A stretch of 5,974 nt of DNA from Gammaproteobacteria bacterium (GCA_013041975.1 JABDQZ010000128.1:1-5974), one strand, 5' to 3'; shown: positions 1 to 5,571, counted from the stretch's first letter. Program-made: numbers and translations. Notes: generated by a model not told the origin, from the sequence alone.

Positions 1-384
1 ACCTTCACGAACGTACTCATGACTTCCCCGAATTCCCTGGCTGCCTCCCGTGGAAAAACTGCCCCAGGCACGGTCCCTGGCAAGACTTTCACCCGGAGTA
101 GGATATTCAGTAGTGACTTTTGACCAGTCACACTCCAGTTCTTCAGCTACCAATTGCGCCAGCCCGGTTAATGTGCCCTGACCCATTTCAGAACGCGCTA
201 TACGAATGATAACGGTATCATCAGGCTGGATAACCACCCAGGCATTAACTTCGGGTACCGATGCATCATCATTCGACTGGGCATTGGCCAACGGCAGATA
301 CAAACCCAATGACAGGCCAACTCCTGCTGATGTGGTGCCTATCAGGAATTTACGTCGGGAGATATTAACGGTCTGATCAGACAT
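1..384 (-). CDS. Molybdopterin-binding subunit of a xanthine dehydrogenase-family oxidoreductase (IorB-like), N-terminal part
   Basis: The first 128 codons of a gene that continues past the left edge. It starts at the ATG at 384-382 and stays open to base 1. Residues 9-14 (SRRKFL), a hydrophobic stretch (15-32) and ANA|QS near 33-37 form a typical twin-arginine signal peptide, so the folded, cofactor-loaded enzyme should be exported to the periplasm. The mature part opens with a segment (residues 61-86) containing RIARSEMGQG and LVAEEL. These fit the start of the molybdopterin-binding domain in IorB-like members of the xanthine dehydrogenase family. In that family this subunit binds the Mo-pterin (often cytosine dinucleotide) cofactor and hydroxylates N-heterocycles or oxidises aldehydes; the substrate here cannot be told. 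The start overlaps the stop of the 2Fe-2S gene by 8 bases (ATGTCTGA), which points to translational coupling. The catalytic glutamate and most cofactor contacts lie outside the window. Confidence 0.9.
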   Translation of the reverse strand, partial: MSDQTVNISRRKFLIGTTSAGVGLSLGLYLPLANAQSNDDASVPEVNAWVVIQPDDTVIIRIARSEMGQGTLTGLAQLVAEELECDWSKVTTEYPTPGESLARDRAWGSFSTGGSQGIRGSHEYVREG

Positions 385-850
385 TCTGGCCTCCATCTTT
401 CTTTATCTTCGCAGCCAGGTGTATACCTTCACGAACGCGGTTAAACGTGCCACAACGGCAAATATTGGTAATGCCAGAATCAATATCGGCATCGCTGGGA
501 ATGGGCTTGTCATTTAACAAAGCCACCGCACTCATGATCATGCCAGGCTGGCAGTAACCACATTGGGGGACATCCAGTTCATTCCAGGCTTTTTGAACTG
601 GATGACTACCATCATTGGCAAGCCCTTCAATGGTGGTGATTTTTTGAGAAGGCTTTAATGAACCGACTGGAATAGTACAGGAACGCACTGCTTTGCCATT
701 TAAATGCACCGTACAGCTACCACATATACCAATTCCGCAACTGTATTTAGTACCGGTTAACCCAAGGTGTTCACGCAATACCCACAATAAAGGGGTAGAC
801 GCGTCCACCTCAATATCTTCAACTTTGCCATTCACACTAATCTTAGCCAT
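377..850 (-). CDS. (2Fe-2S)-binding subunit of a xanthine dehydrogenase-family oxidoreductase (IorA/CoxS-like)
   Basis: A 157-residue iron-sulfur subunit that passes electrons from the Mo centre of the partner subunit to an acceptor. All eight expected cysteines are present. The N-terminal plant-ferredoxin-like domain has C38, C43, C46 and C58 (CGIGICGSC, then RSC). The C-terminal helical domain has C97 and C100 (QCGYCQPG) and C131 and C133 (ICRCG). Length and the phrases LLWVLREHLGLTGTKYSCG and DVPQCGYCQPG are close to the alpha subunit of isoquinoline 1-oxidoreductase and related two-subunit aldehyde oxidases. No FAD subunit is seen, as expected for the two-subunit branch, which commonly uses cytochrome or quinone acceptors. 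It has no signal peptide of its own and presumably travels with its Tat-tagged partner. The ribosome-binding site is weak (GGGG about ten bases before the ATG). A candidate promoter lies about 60 bases upstream. Family is certain; substrate is unknown. Confidence 0.95.
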   Translation of the reverse strand: MAKISVNGKVEDIEVDASTPLLWVLREHLGLTGTKYSCGIGICGSCTVHLNGKAVRSCTIPVGSLKPSQKITTIEGLANDGSHPVQKAWNELDVPQCGYCQPGMIMSAVALLNDKPIPSDADIDSGITNICRCGTFNRVREGIHLAAKIKKDGGQNV

Positions 851-910
851 AGCAAAAACCCCAATAATGATTTAACTGCTGAATATGAAAAGATGCATAG
901 TAATGATATG

Positions 911-939
911 ACTTTAGCCAATTCAGTAAGGACTGCCAA
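911..939 (-). promoter_or_regulatory. Candidate sigma70 promoter for the 2Fe-2S/molybdopterin subunit pair
   Basis: On the minus strand TTGGCA (939-934; five of six match TTGACA) is followed after 17 bases by TAAAGT (916-911; four of six match TATAAT). Initiation near 904 would give a leader of about 55 bases before the ATG at 850. The spacing is ideal but the -10 is weak, and matches this good arise by chance in AT-rich DNA. Confidence 0.35.
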
Positions 940-1044
940 CCGTTTATGAACATGGTAACAAAGGAGTAATAGAGAAAATCGCAGATTCAGTACTAAACCA
1001 CTGATAAATCGGCCTTCCTGCTCAAACAGGACTTTTCCGCAAAA

Positions 1045-1066
1045 CAGCCCAACCAACATTGGGCTG
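1045..1066 (-). terminator. Intrinsic terminator-like hairpin reading leftward
   Basis: A perfect 8-bp stem (CAGCCCAA at 1045-1052 with TTGGGCTG at 1059-1066) and a six-base loop. On the minus strand it is followed directly by TTTT (1044-1041); on the plus strand there is no T run, so it is oriented leftward. No minus-strand gene is recognised to its right, so what it terminates is unclear. It lies upstream of the candidate promoter of the oxidoreductase pair and would insulate that promoter from transcripts arising in 1070-1258. The T run is short, so termination is likely but unproven. Confidence 0.45.
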
Positions 1067-1195
1067 CCAATAGGACTTTATGGCTATTTGGGAAATATCA
1101 GTCCTGCAGAATTTGAAAAACGAACAGAATGCGCTTAAATAAGGTTTTTCAATCCCCAGGAACCCAAACATCACAAATCTCATTGTTATTAATTT

Positions 1196-1225
1196 ATAGC
1201 TTGAAAAGTAATATTAGAAAGCTAT
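1196..1225. repeat. Inverted repeat overlapping the candidate promoter of the 94-residue gene
   Basis: ATAGCTT (1196-1202) and AAGCTAT (1219-1225) are perfect 7-base arms whose centres lie 23 bases apart, about two helical turns. The left arm touches the candidate -35 and the right arm the candidate -10. That is the geometry of a dimeric repressor operator, but chance in AT-rich sequence is a real alternative. Confidence 0.3.
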
Positions 1226-1228
1226 TTT
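1201..1228 (+). promoter_or_regulatory. Candidate sigma70 promoter for the 94-residue gene
   Basis: TTGAAA (1201-1206; five of six match) and TATTTT (1223-1228; four of six match) are separated by 16 bases. Initiation near 1235 would give a leader of about 24 bases containing the GAGG ribosome-binding site at 1246-1249. The position suits the downstream gene. Confidence 0.35.
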
Positions 1229-1258
1229 AAATAATCATATTGTCTGAGGCTCAATCCA

Positions 1259-1543
1259 ATGCCAATGTATATCTTTACCTACAATCAGCAAGATAACAGT
1301 TTCCCTGAACGCTACCGGGTGGTTCTTCCTGAGGATGATGCAGAGTTTTTACGCGAGACAGAAAGCTTAACTGGCACTATATTAAAAGCTGAAGCGATTG
1401 ATTTCCTTGATGAAATGTTAGCACGTTACCAATCACAGGAATCTATAATAACCGAGATGGTCGACGCGCCTCACTGGAAGTTCATAGAGCAACGCTTTAA
1501 TCCAGCCAAAGCGACTGATAATGCTAAACCTCGGTTTATATAA
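1259..1543 (+). CDS. Small acidic protein of unknown function, 94 residues
   Basis: I do not recognise the family. The start is supported by GAGG at 1246-1249, nine bases before the ATG; a second in-frame ATG at 1265 has poorer spacing. The protein is soluble in character, with no signal peptide, no membrane segment and no cysteines. It is rich in Asp/Glu through its first two thirds (EDDAEFLRETE at about 25-35, then an amphipathic region IDFLDEMLARYQ at about 47-58) and has a basic C-terminal tail ending in KPRFI. The opening MYIFTYNQQDNSFPERYRVVLPEDD reads like a short beta-strand pair followed by helix. It stands alone, with a 400-bp gap on the left and a 200-bp gap on the right, and nothing in the context hints at its job. 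Its codon use resembles that of its neighbours. It is probably a real gene because of its ribosome-binding site and sensible composition. Confidence 0.6.
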   Translation: MPMYIFTYNQQDNSFPERYRVVLPEDDAEFLRETESLTGTILKAEAIDFLDEMLARYQSQESIITEMVDAPHWKFIEQRFNPAKATDNAKPRFI

Positions 1544-1571
1544 CACCTCAGACTGAGCATTCAAAATATAG

Positions 1572-1608
1572 TTTTCCAAATAAGAGAAGGCTATTCTTAT
1601 TTTGAAAA
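1572..1608 (+). terminator. Long AT-rich hairpin, possible terminator of the 94-residue gene
   Basis: The arms at 1572-1585 and 1595-1608 pair at 13 of 14 positions (mismatch at 1577/1603) around a nine-base loop, 28 bases after the stop codon at 1543. The stem is AT-rich and there is no T run beyond it. It may be a weak terminator or an mRNA 3'-end stabiliser. It is nearly symmetrical, so direction is not certain. Confidence 0.4.
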
Positions 1609-1745
1609 TTCATCAGAATTAGGTTTTAAATTTGTATTGCAGTTTACATTCTCTGAAAAAATCCATTTCATACAGTCATGGGAATTTGCTTCAGATTTGT
1701 TGAGCTGCCGGTTATGCAGATGATAAAGGAAGCTTAAAAGCTAAC

Positions 1746-2255
1746 ATGTCTCTGGAATTTGAAACATCGAGGTTGAAAGTCTTTGAAAGATCTACTGATA
1801 TCGAGCAATCAGAACTTTCAGTGCTTTGCCTTCGAATACCAGAACTACTCACTCCTTCAGTAGTAGAACACCTACCTCCATATTTTCATGGTATTGAGTC
1901 GCCTTCTGACGCTGAGCATTGGTTCTATAAAATGGTATCTGAAAGCCGGTTGTTTGTTGTTAAACATAAAAAGCCAGACTCAATAATCGGTCTTGTATTT
2001 GCCTTTGTTGAGAATAGTCATGATGCACATATCGGCTACCTTCTTGGAGAAGATTATTGGGGCCAGGGTTTAGCCAGTGAATTACTGGGAGGTTTTATTA
2101 CCAAAGCAAAGGAAGAAAAAAGATGGGTTAAGCTTGTTGGCGGTGTAGATAAAAGTAATATAGCTTCAACACGGTTATTGGTGAAGCTCGGATTTGTGGA
2201 GCAGCCTTTTCCTAATGATGGCCAAGTAGCATTCTACGAGTATCAATTAACTTAA
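1746..2255 (+). CDS. GNAT-family N-acetyltransferase (RimJ/RimL-like)
   Basis: A 169-residue protein that should transfer an acetyl group from acetyl-CoA to an amine: a protein N-terminus, a small metabolite or a drug. It opens with FETSRLKVF (5-13), the usual first strand of the RimJ/RimL-type branch. Residues 96-114 contain IGYLLGEDYWGQGLASELL, in which GQGLA (106-110) is the acetyl-CoA pyrophosphate-binding loop (Q/RxxGxG/A). Residues 135-150 contain VDKSNIASTRLLVKLGF-like sequence, the family's C-terminal NxxSxxLLxKxGF motif. Length is normal for the family. The start is the first ATG. AAAGGA (1725-1730) lies 15 bases upstream, farther than usual, so translation may be weak; no better in-frame start is seen. 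The gene is isolated by about 200 bp on the left and 126 bp on the right. Substrate is unknown. Confidence 0.9.
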   Translation: MSLEFETSRLKVFERSTDIEQSELSVLCLRIPELLTPSVVEHLPPYFHGIESPSDAEHWFYKMVSESRLFVVKHKKPDSIIGLVFAFVENSHDAHIGYLLGEDYWGQGLASELLGGFITKAKEEKRWVKLVGGVDKSNIASTRLLVKLGFVEQPFPNDGQVAFYEYQLT

Positions 2256-2274
2256 TTGGCATCATAAAAAAGCG

Positions 2275-2302
2275 TTGCAATCGACTAAACACATGCTAAA
2301 TT
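2275..2302 (+). promoter_or_regulatory. Candidate promoter for the lipoprotein gene
   Basis: TTGCAA (2275-2280) and TAAATT (2297-2302) each match four of six consensus positions with a 16-base spacer. They lie about 80 bases before the lipoprotein ATG. A weak match whose only real support is position. Confidence 0.25.
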
Positions 2303-2381
2303 CAACCGTTAAAGAGACCGCTCATACCATTGAGCCGAAGCCTTGCTTATAACATTCAACGACTACAAAAGGTTTTACCTT

Positions 2382-2852
2382 ATGAAATTGAGAGAACACA
2401 TATCCTTTGTAACTATTCTTGCTGTGGTTCTGCTCAGTGGCTGTGTAAGCCATCAGTCCACAGGGCTGAGTGTTTCCGACCAGAGTGAAGAGAATGTCCG
2501 CATGGTGCTTAAGTCTTATGTTGCTGGTCGGCAAGCACGCGATCTGGAGGCAGTGCACGCTGTTCTGGATTTGAATGTCGATCAATTGACATCACGCGGC
2601 GAGTGGCGAAGGGGGCTTGAAGCAGCAACAGCAGGTATGAAAAGAAGCAGTAAGAAGAATCCTGGGAACCGCTCCCTAAAGATAGAATCTGTACGTTTCC
2701 TGCGACCTGATGTAGCTCTGGCTGACGCACTGTATACCATTAAAGGTACAGATGGTCCCGATCGTATCCTTTGGAGCAGTTTCACATTGGTTAAGGGCTC
2801 AGATAGAAAGTGGCGTATCACCTCCATCCGAAATCAAAAGCCGACAGAATGA
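2382..2852 (+). CDS. Lipoprotein with an NTF2-like (SnoaL/DUF4440-type) domain
   Basis: A 156-residue envelope lipoprotein. The ATG at 2382 is chosen because AAAAGG (2367-2372) sits nine bases upstream and because it gives a textbook type II signal: K2 and R4, a hydrophobic core (8-18) and the lipobox LSGC with C21 as the lipidated residue. An upstream in-frame TTG (2343) would add 13 residues that spoil the signal. Val at +2 (no Asp) suggests outer-membrane sorting. Residues 35-153 read as a small alpha+beta cone fold of the NTF2/SnoaL type: helices ENVRMVLKSYVAGRQARDLEA and VLDLNVDQLTSRGEW, then strands ending in WSSFTLVKGSDRKWRITSIR. Members of this superfamily are small-molecule binders, enzymes or scaffolds, so function cannot be read from the fold. 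The domain call rests on pattern, not on a search. Immediate neighbours do not look functionally related. Confidence 0.8.
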   Translation: MKLREHISFVTILAVVLLSGCVSHQSTGLSVSDQSEENVRMVLKSYVAGRQARDLEAVHAVLDLNVDQLTSRGEWRRGLEAATAGMKRSSKKNPGNRSLKIESVRFLRPDVALADALYTIKGTDGPDRILWSSFTLVKGSDRKWRITSIRNQKPTE

Positions 2853-2962
2853 TTTATTTCGATGTTCAAGAACAAATGGCAATGACCGCAACTACAAGCA
2901 AGAGACGGTTAGCTAAATCGACTGACTTCTGCTATTCACAGACCTGAGACCGCCACAACCTC

Positions 2963-2977
2963 GCTCTAATTTAGAGC
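2963..2977. repeat. 15-bp palindrome upstream of the MFS gene
   Basis: GCTCTAA (2963-2969), a central T and TTAGAGC (2971-2977) form a perfect inverted repeat with a single-base centre, about 140 bases before the MFS start codon. It could be a regulator-binding site or part of the 3' end of the lipoprotein transcript. As a hairpin it would have almost no loop, so a protein-DNA site is the likelier use if it is functional. Confidence 0.35.
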
Positions 2978-2986
2978 TTCAGAGTA

Positions 2987-3002
2987 AGTAAACGAATTTA
3001 CT
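2987..3002. repeat. Inverted repeat AGTAAA-CGAA-TTTACT
   Basis: Perfect 6-base arms (2987-2992 and 2997-3002) around CGAA, ten bases after the palindrome at 2963-2977. The two centres are about 25 bases apart. The rest of the 2853-3117 spacer holds only a further imperfect hairpin (GGTTGGCT with AGCC..CAACC, 3011-3042) and a TATAAA box at 3062-3067 that may be the -10 for the MFS gene. No convincing -35 accompanies that box. Confidence 0.3.
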
Positions 3003-3117
3003 GCGTCTTTGGTTGGCTGAAACAGCTGAGAAGCCGTCAACCTGAATATACACGTCCAAGTTATAAATTGAACATTAGTTGGTTCCTTCCAAATCATCAA
3101 ATACCCCATATAGAGAT

Positions 3118-4452
3118 ATGTCTATAATAAAAAGGTTTGCTAACCAGACATTAGAAGATCTTTATAATCGGGTAACCGGTGATGAGGATGCGCGAGTTTG
3201 CAAGGACATCCCTGAAAAAGCCTGCAATGATCAGCCTCGCAACTTTTTTGCCTATTTGTGGGCCAATGTATTCGGCAAGGTCGCAGATGAAATCGCCAGC
3301 GCCAAACTGGTCATTCCATGGCTGTTTGGCAGTTTAGGTGTACCTGCCGCTTTCACGGGATTTCTTGTGCCAATCAGGGAAGCAGGTGTATTACTGCCCC
3401 AATTAATCGTAGCCGCAGCTATAAGACATCTAGCTATTCGTAAGTACGTTTGGCTACTCGGATCGATACTTTCCAGTTTAAGCCTTTTCGGTATGGCAAT
3501 AGCCGCAATAAGCCTGGATGGATATAAAGCAGGTTTGGCGATCATCACTATGCTGATTATTTTTAGTCTTTCCCGAGGTTTATGTTCGGTTTCCGCCAAA
3601 GATGTACTGGGAAAAACTGTTTCAAAAAGCCGGCGTGGCGCCTTAATGGGTTGGAGCGTCAGCCTATCGGGTTTTGTTATTCTTGGCATGGGCATATGGC
3701 TAAGCAATATTAATTTGAACGATTCTGGAATGACCATCTTTGCCGGATTTCTGGTTACCGGTGGCATCTTTTGGCTTATAGCGGCAATAATTTTTGCATT
3801 GATAAAAGAGCAGCCCGGTGCCATAGATGGTGGTGGTAATGCCATTTCAGTGGCATTAAAACAACTCTCTTTGATAAAAACGGATGAAGCATTCCGTAAA
3901 TTTCTTATCTCAAGGGCATTGTTATTATCCGTTGCGCTGGCGCCACCCTTTTATGTGTTAATTGCTCAATCTATCTCGGGCACAAACTTATTAGGACTAG
4001 GCGCGCTAATTATTGCAAATGGCCTTGCAAGTAGTTTTTCAGCGCCTTTCTGGGGCTACATGGGTGACAAATCCAGTCGTCAGGTAATGGTTATTGCCAC
4101 TTTAGGTACAGGTATGCTGGGCATTTTTGTGAATATCGCCATTATCCTGGATTGGAATCTGGTGCTGTCGGAATTAGGTATGGCTTTGATGTTTCTTGTA
4201 TTAAGTGTAATGCATAGTGGTGCACGACTGGGCAGGAAGGTTTATCTGGTGGATATGTCAAACGCAGACAATAGGGCAGCCTATGTGGCAGTTTCAAATA
4301 CCGTTATTGGCGTTCTAATGATATTGGCAGGCGGCATTGGTTTGCTCGGAGACTTTTTTGGCCCTGATAGCGTTATTCTCATACTAGGGCTTGTTTCCAT
4401 TTTGGCTGCCTATTTTATTCACTCAATACCCGATGTCAGCCTAAAAGATTAA
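3118..4452 (+). CDS. MFS-type multidrug or solute transporter, 12 membrane helices
   Basis: A 444-residue inner-membrane secondary transporter. The ATG at 3118 is chosen over an in-frame TTG at 3079. The TTG has no ribosome-binding site, and a TATAAA box at 3062-3067 would put the transcript start nearly on top of it. The ATG itself has only AGAGA very close by, so the start is the least certain part. Residues 1-62 are a charged cytoplasmic extension with two cysteines (C28, C36). Helix 1 begins near 64 and is followed by PIREAG (85-90). Six helices, a cytoplasmic loop near 245-270, and six more helices ending at IHSI can be traced. SRRG (171-174) precedes helix 5. GYMGDKSSRQ (313-322) matches the MFS loop motif GxxxDrxxrR in the second half. 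Substrate and direction are unknown. No linked regulator is present. Confidence 0.85.
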   Translation: MSIIKRFANQTLEDLYNRVTGDEDARVCKDIPEKACNDQPRNFFAYLWANVFGKVADEIASAKLVIPWLFGSLGVPAAFTGFLVPIREAGVLLPQLIVAAAIRHLAIRKYVWLLGSILSSLSLFGMAIAAISLDGYKAGLAIITMLIIFSLSRGLCSVSAKDVLGKTVSKSRRGALMGWSVSLSGFVILGMGIWLSNINLNDSGMTIFAGFLVTGGIFWLIAAIIFALIKEQPGAIDGGGNAISVALKQLSLIKTDEAFRKFLISRALLLSVALAPPFYVLIAQSISGTNLLGLGALIIANGLASSFSAPFWGYMGDKSSRQVMVIATLGTGMLGIFVNIAIILDWNLVLSELGMALMFLVLSVMHSGARLGRKVYLVDMSNADNRAAYVAVSNTVIGVLMILAGGIGLLGDFFGPDSVILILGLVSILAAYFIHSIPDVSLKD

Positions 4453-4465
4453 GCTTCATTTTTTT
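4433..4465 (+). terminator. Weak terminator candidate at the MFS 3' end
   Basis: A run of seven T (4459-4465) follows an imperfect stem made of ATG..AGC (4433-4440) and GCT.CAT (4453-4459) that spans the stop codon. The stem has only six pairs in two blocks, so this is a weak call resting mainly on the T run and its position. The rest of the convergent spacer (to 4658) shows no better terminator. Confidence 0.25.
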
Positions 4466-4658
4466 GTTGTTGGTAATCAGAAAGTTTTTCATACTATTGT
4501 AACTATCCTCAATGGTAACAAGGTTAAAGCTTGATAAAACTGCTTTCATAGAACCTGACCCTCTGTCCCACTTGAAGACACCACGTCACCTCACCCATAG
4601 CCTGATCCCAATCGCTCCAGAGGCAGTCATGTGATATCGGGACTAAGTGTTCATTAAT

Positions 4659-4865
4659 TCAGTGTTTGAACAAATTAAAAAGCACAGACAGAACAATACT
4701 CACAATTATCATTGAGGTAATGGGAATGAAAACCGAACCATTTTCTGATTCATGATGAATATCTCCTGGCAGCTTGCCAAACCAGCTAAACAGTGAAGGA
4801 AAGAAGTGTAAAACTGCTCCAATAACGAGCAACAAGACACCAGCAATCATTATCCATTTAGCCAT
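4659..4865 (-). CDS. DUF2905-family small membrane protein
   Basis: A 68-residue protein with two membrane helices (about 4-22 and 45-65) joined by the family's hallmark loop FGKLPGDI (29-36). The M-K-W-I-I-x-G-type opening, the LPGD motif and the length fit the uncharacterised DUF2905 family. Its members are widespread in bacteria and have no established role. The ATG at 4865 is chosen because family members begin at this point. The alternative ATG at 4901 adds 12 residues and has GTGGGG 11 bases upstream, which is a better-placed ribosome site than the AGGA that nearly touches 4865. The longer form is therefore possible. It is the third gene leftward from ihfB, 109 bp (or 73 bp with the longer start) after the preceding membrane protein, and probably shares its transcript. 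No terminator is evident after it. Confidence 0.8.
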   Translation of the reverse strand: MAKWIMIAGVLLLVIGAVLHFFPSLFSWFGKLPGDIHHESENGSVFIPITSMIIVSIVLSVLFNLFKH

Positions 4866-4974
4866 ATCCTGAGCAAGAAGCCTCTGCCAGCGGCCATACA
4901 TCAAACAGAAAGCCCCACTTGTAAAATAAGGCGATATAGCAATATTTCCAGAACGTCATTCTACTGATCAGCGG

Positions 4975-5226
4975 TTATAAGTCAGACGGTTTGTTTGTAC
5001 TGTTTTCCATATGCTCTTTCATAGTCACAAAAGTATTCAGCAGCATAATAATTCCAGCTGCGATAGCAAGAGCTAGCCAGTTCCCTAATAAAAAGTTATG
5101 AAAACCTTCACCATAGAAACCTGAGAAATCCATTTTTACGTAGCCAAATATAGCAAGGACAATCAATGACGTTTCAACGACTGATAGAATCAAATAGCGA
5201 GGTGAAAGGAATGCGTTTCTCTTCAT
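4975..5226 (-). CDS. Small two-helix membrane protein of unknown function
   Basis: An 83-residue protein I do not recognise. Two hydrophobic segments, about 11-30 (YLILSVVETSLIVLAIFGYV) and 49-67 (NWLALAIAAGIIMLLNTFV), are separated by a Gly/Phe-rich loop (DFSGFYGEGFHNFLLG). The N-terminus is basic (K2, R3, R10) and the C-terminal tail (KEHMENSTNKPSDL) is hydrophilic, so both ends are probably cytoplasmic. GGTGA sits about four bases before the ATG. The gene begins 27 bp after the ihfB stop with no terminator between, so it is likely co-transcribed with ihfB. In E. coli this position is occupied by lapA, which also encodes a two-helix protein. I see no convincing sequence resemblance to LapA, so the positional match is only suggestive. 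Confidence 0.75.
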   Translation of the reverse strand: MKRNAFLSPRYLILSVVETSLIVLAIFGYVKMDFSGFYGEGFHNFLLGNWLALAIAAGIIMLLNTFVTMKEHMENSTNKPSDL

Positions 5227-5253
5227 GTGATCACCATTTAAGATGAATAGTTA

Positions 5254-5571
5254 CTATAAAGATCCTGCTGATAGGCCAGCATTCACCTTATCGCTCAATA
5301 TCTTTCCCGGCTTAAAATGAGGCACATATTTTTCAGGCACTGAGACCTGCTCCCCTGTCCGAGGGTTTCTACCGAGCTTTGCCTCTCTTTTATGTAGTGA
5401 AAAAGCGCCAAATCCCCTGATTTCAATTCTTTCACCATCAGCCAATGCTTCTGACATATGATTCAGAATGCAATTGGTCGCTTCTTCCACATCCCTGAAA
5501 GAAAGGTGTCCCTGATCATCAGCGATCATGTCGATCAGTTCTGATTTTGTTATCTTATTCGTTTGATTCAT
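5254..5571 (-). CDS. ihfB: Integration host factor beta subunit
   Basis: A 105-residue DNA-bending protein of the HU/IHF family. With IhfA it forms the heterodimer that makes sharp bends in nucleoid, promoter, recombination and replication-origin DNA. TKSELIDMIA (8-17) is the usual beginning. ERIEIRGFGAFSLHKRE (47-63) and GRNPRTGE (67-74) form the family signature, with P70 as the DNA-intercalating proline at the arm tip. KYVPHFKPGK (81-90) is typical of IhfB rather than HU. It has about seven extra residues at the N-terminus (MNQTNKI) and a longer tail (NAGLSAGSL) than the 94-residue E. coli protein. The only plausible start is the ATG at 5571, with AGGA at 5587-5584 twelve bases upstream. 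An intrinsic terminator lies directly before that ribosome site, so expression probably needs readthrough. It leads two small membrane-protein genes. Confidence 0.93.
   Translation of the reverse strand: MNQTNKITKSELIDMIADDQGHLSFRDVEEATNCILNHMSEALADGERIEIRGFGAFSLHKREAKLGRNPRTGEQVSVPEKYVPHFKPGKILSDKVNAGLSAGSL

Larger units (their letters stand above)
851..1258. other. Divergent intergenic region, 408 bp, no supported gene
   Basis: An AT-rich spacer between the minus-strand oxidoreductase pair and the plus-strand 94-residue gene. It holds a candidate promoter on each strand (911-939 minus, 1201-1228 plus) and the terminator-like hairpin at 1045-1066. It also holds a nested inverted repeat at 1072-1105: AGGACT/AGTCCT outside, TATTT-ggg-AAATA inside. 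A 53-codon open frame on the minus strand (1022-1183) lacks a Shine-Dalgarno and was not accepted as a gene. Confidence 0.6.

Noticed and set aside
1022..1183. 53-codon minus-strand open frame (starts MRFVMFGFLG, ends LRKSPV)
   Set aside because: It has no Shine-Dalgarno, runs through the terminator-like hairpin, and its composition (many Phe, Cys, Trp) looks like translated spacer.
2256..2381. Possible integron attC or att site between the acetyltransferase and lipoprotein genes
   Set aside because: ATTCAAC occurs twice and fits half of a core site, but there is no matching GTTRRRY partner or attC-like fold.
2849..2947. 32-codon plus-strand frame overlapping the lipoprotein stop by ATGA (MIYFDVQEQMAMTATTSK...)
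   Set aside because: The overlap hints at coupling, but the peptide is very short, resembles nothing known and has no ribosome site of its own.
3252..3845. Long minus-strand open frame opposite the MFS gene
   Set aside because: It lies wholly antisense to a clear 12-helix transporter; its Pro/Ser/Arg-rich translation is a mirror of membrane-helix codons.
4497..4521. Imperfect hairpin (TTGTAACTAT with AATGGTAACAA) as a bidirectional terminator between convergent genes
   Set aside because: One mismatch, one G-T pair, mostly AT pairs and no following T run on either strand.
4436..4549. 37-codon minus-strand frame in the convergent spacer (MKAVLSSFNLVTIEDSYNSM...)
   Set aside because: It runs antisense into the end of the MFS gene, has only a modest AGG before the ATG, and looks like AT-rich spacer.
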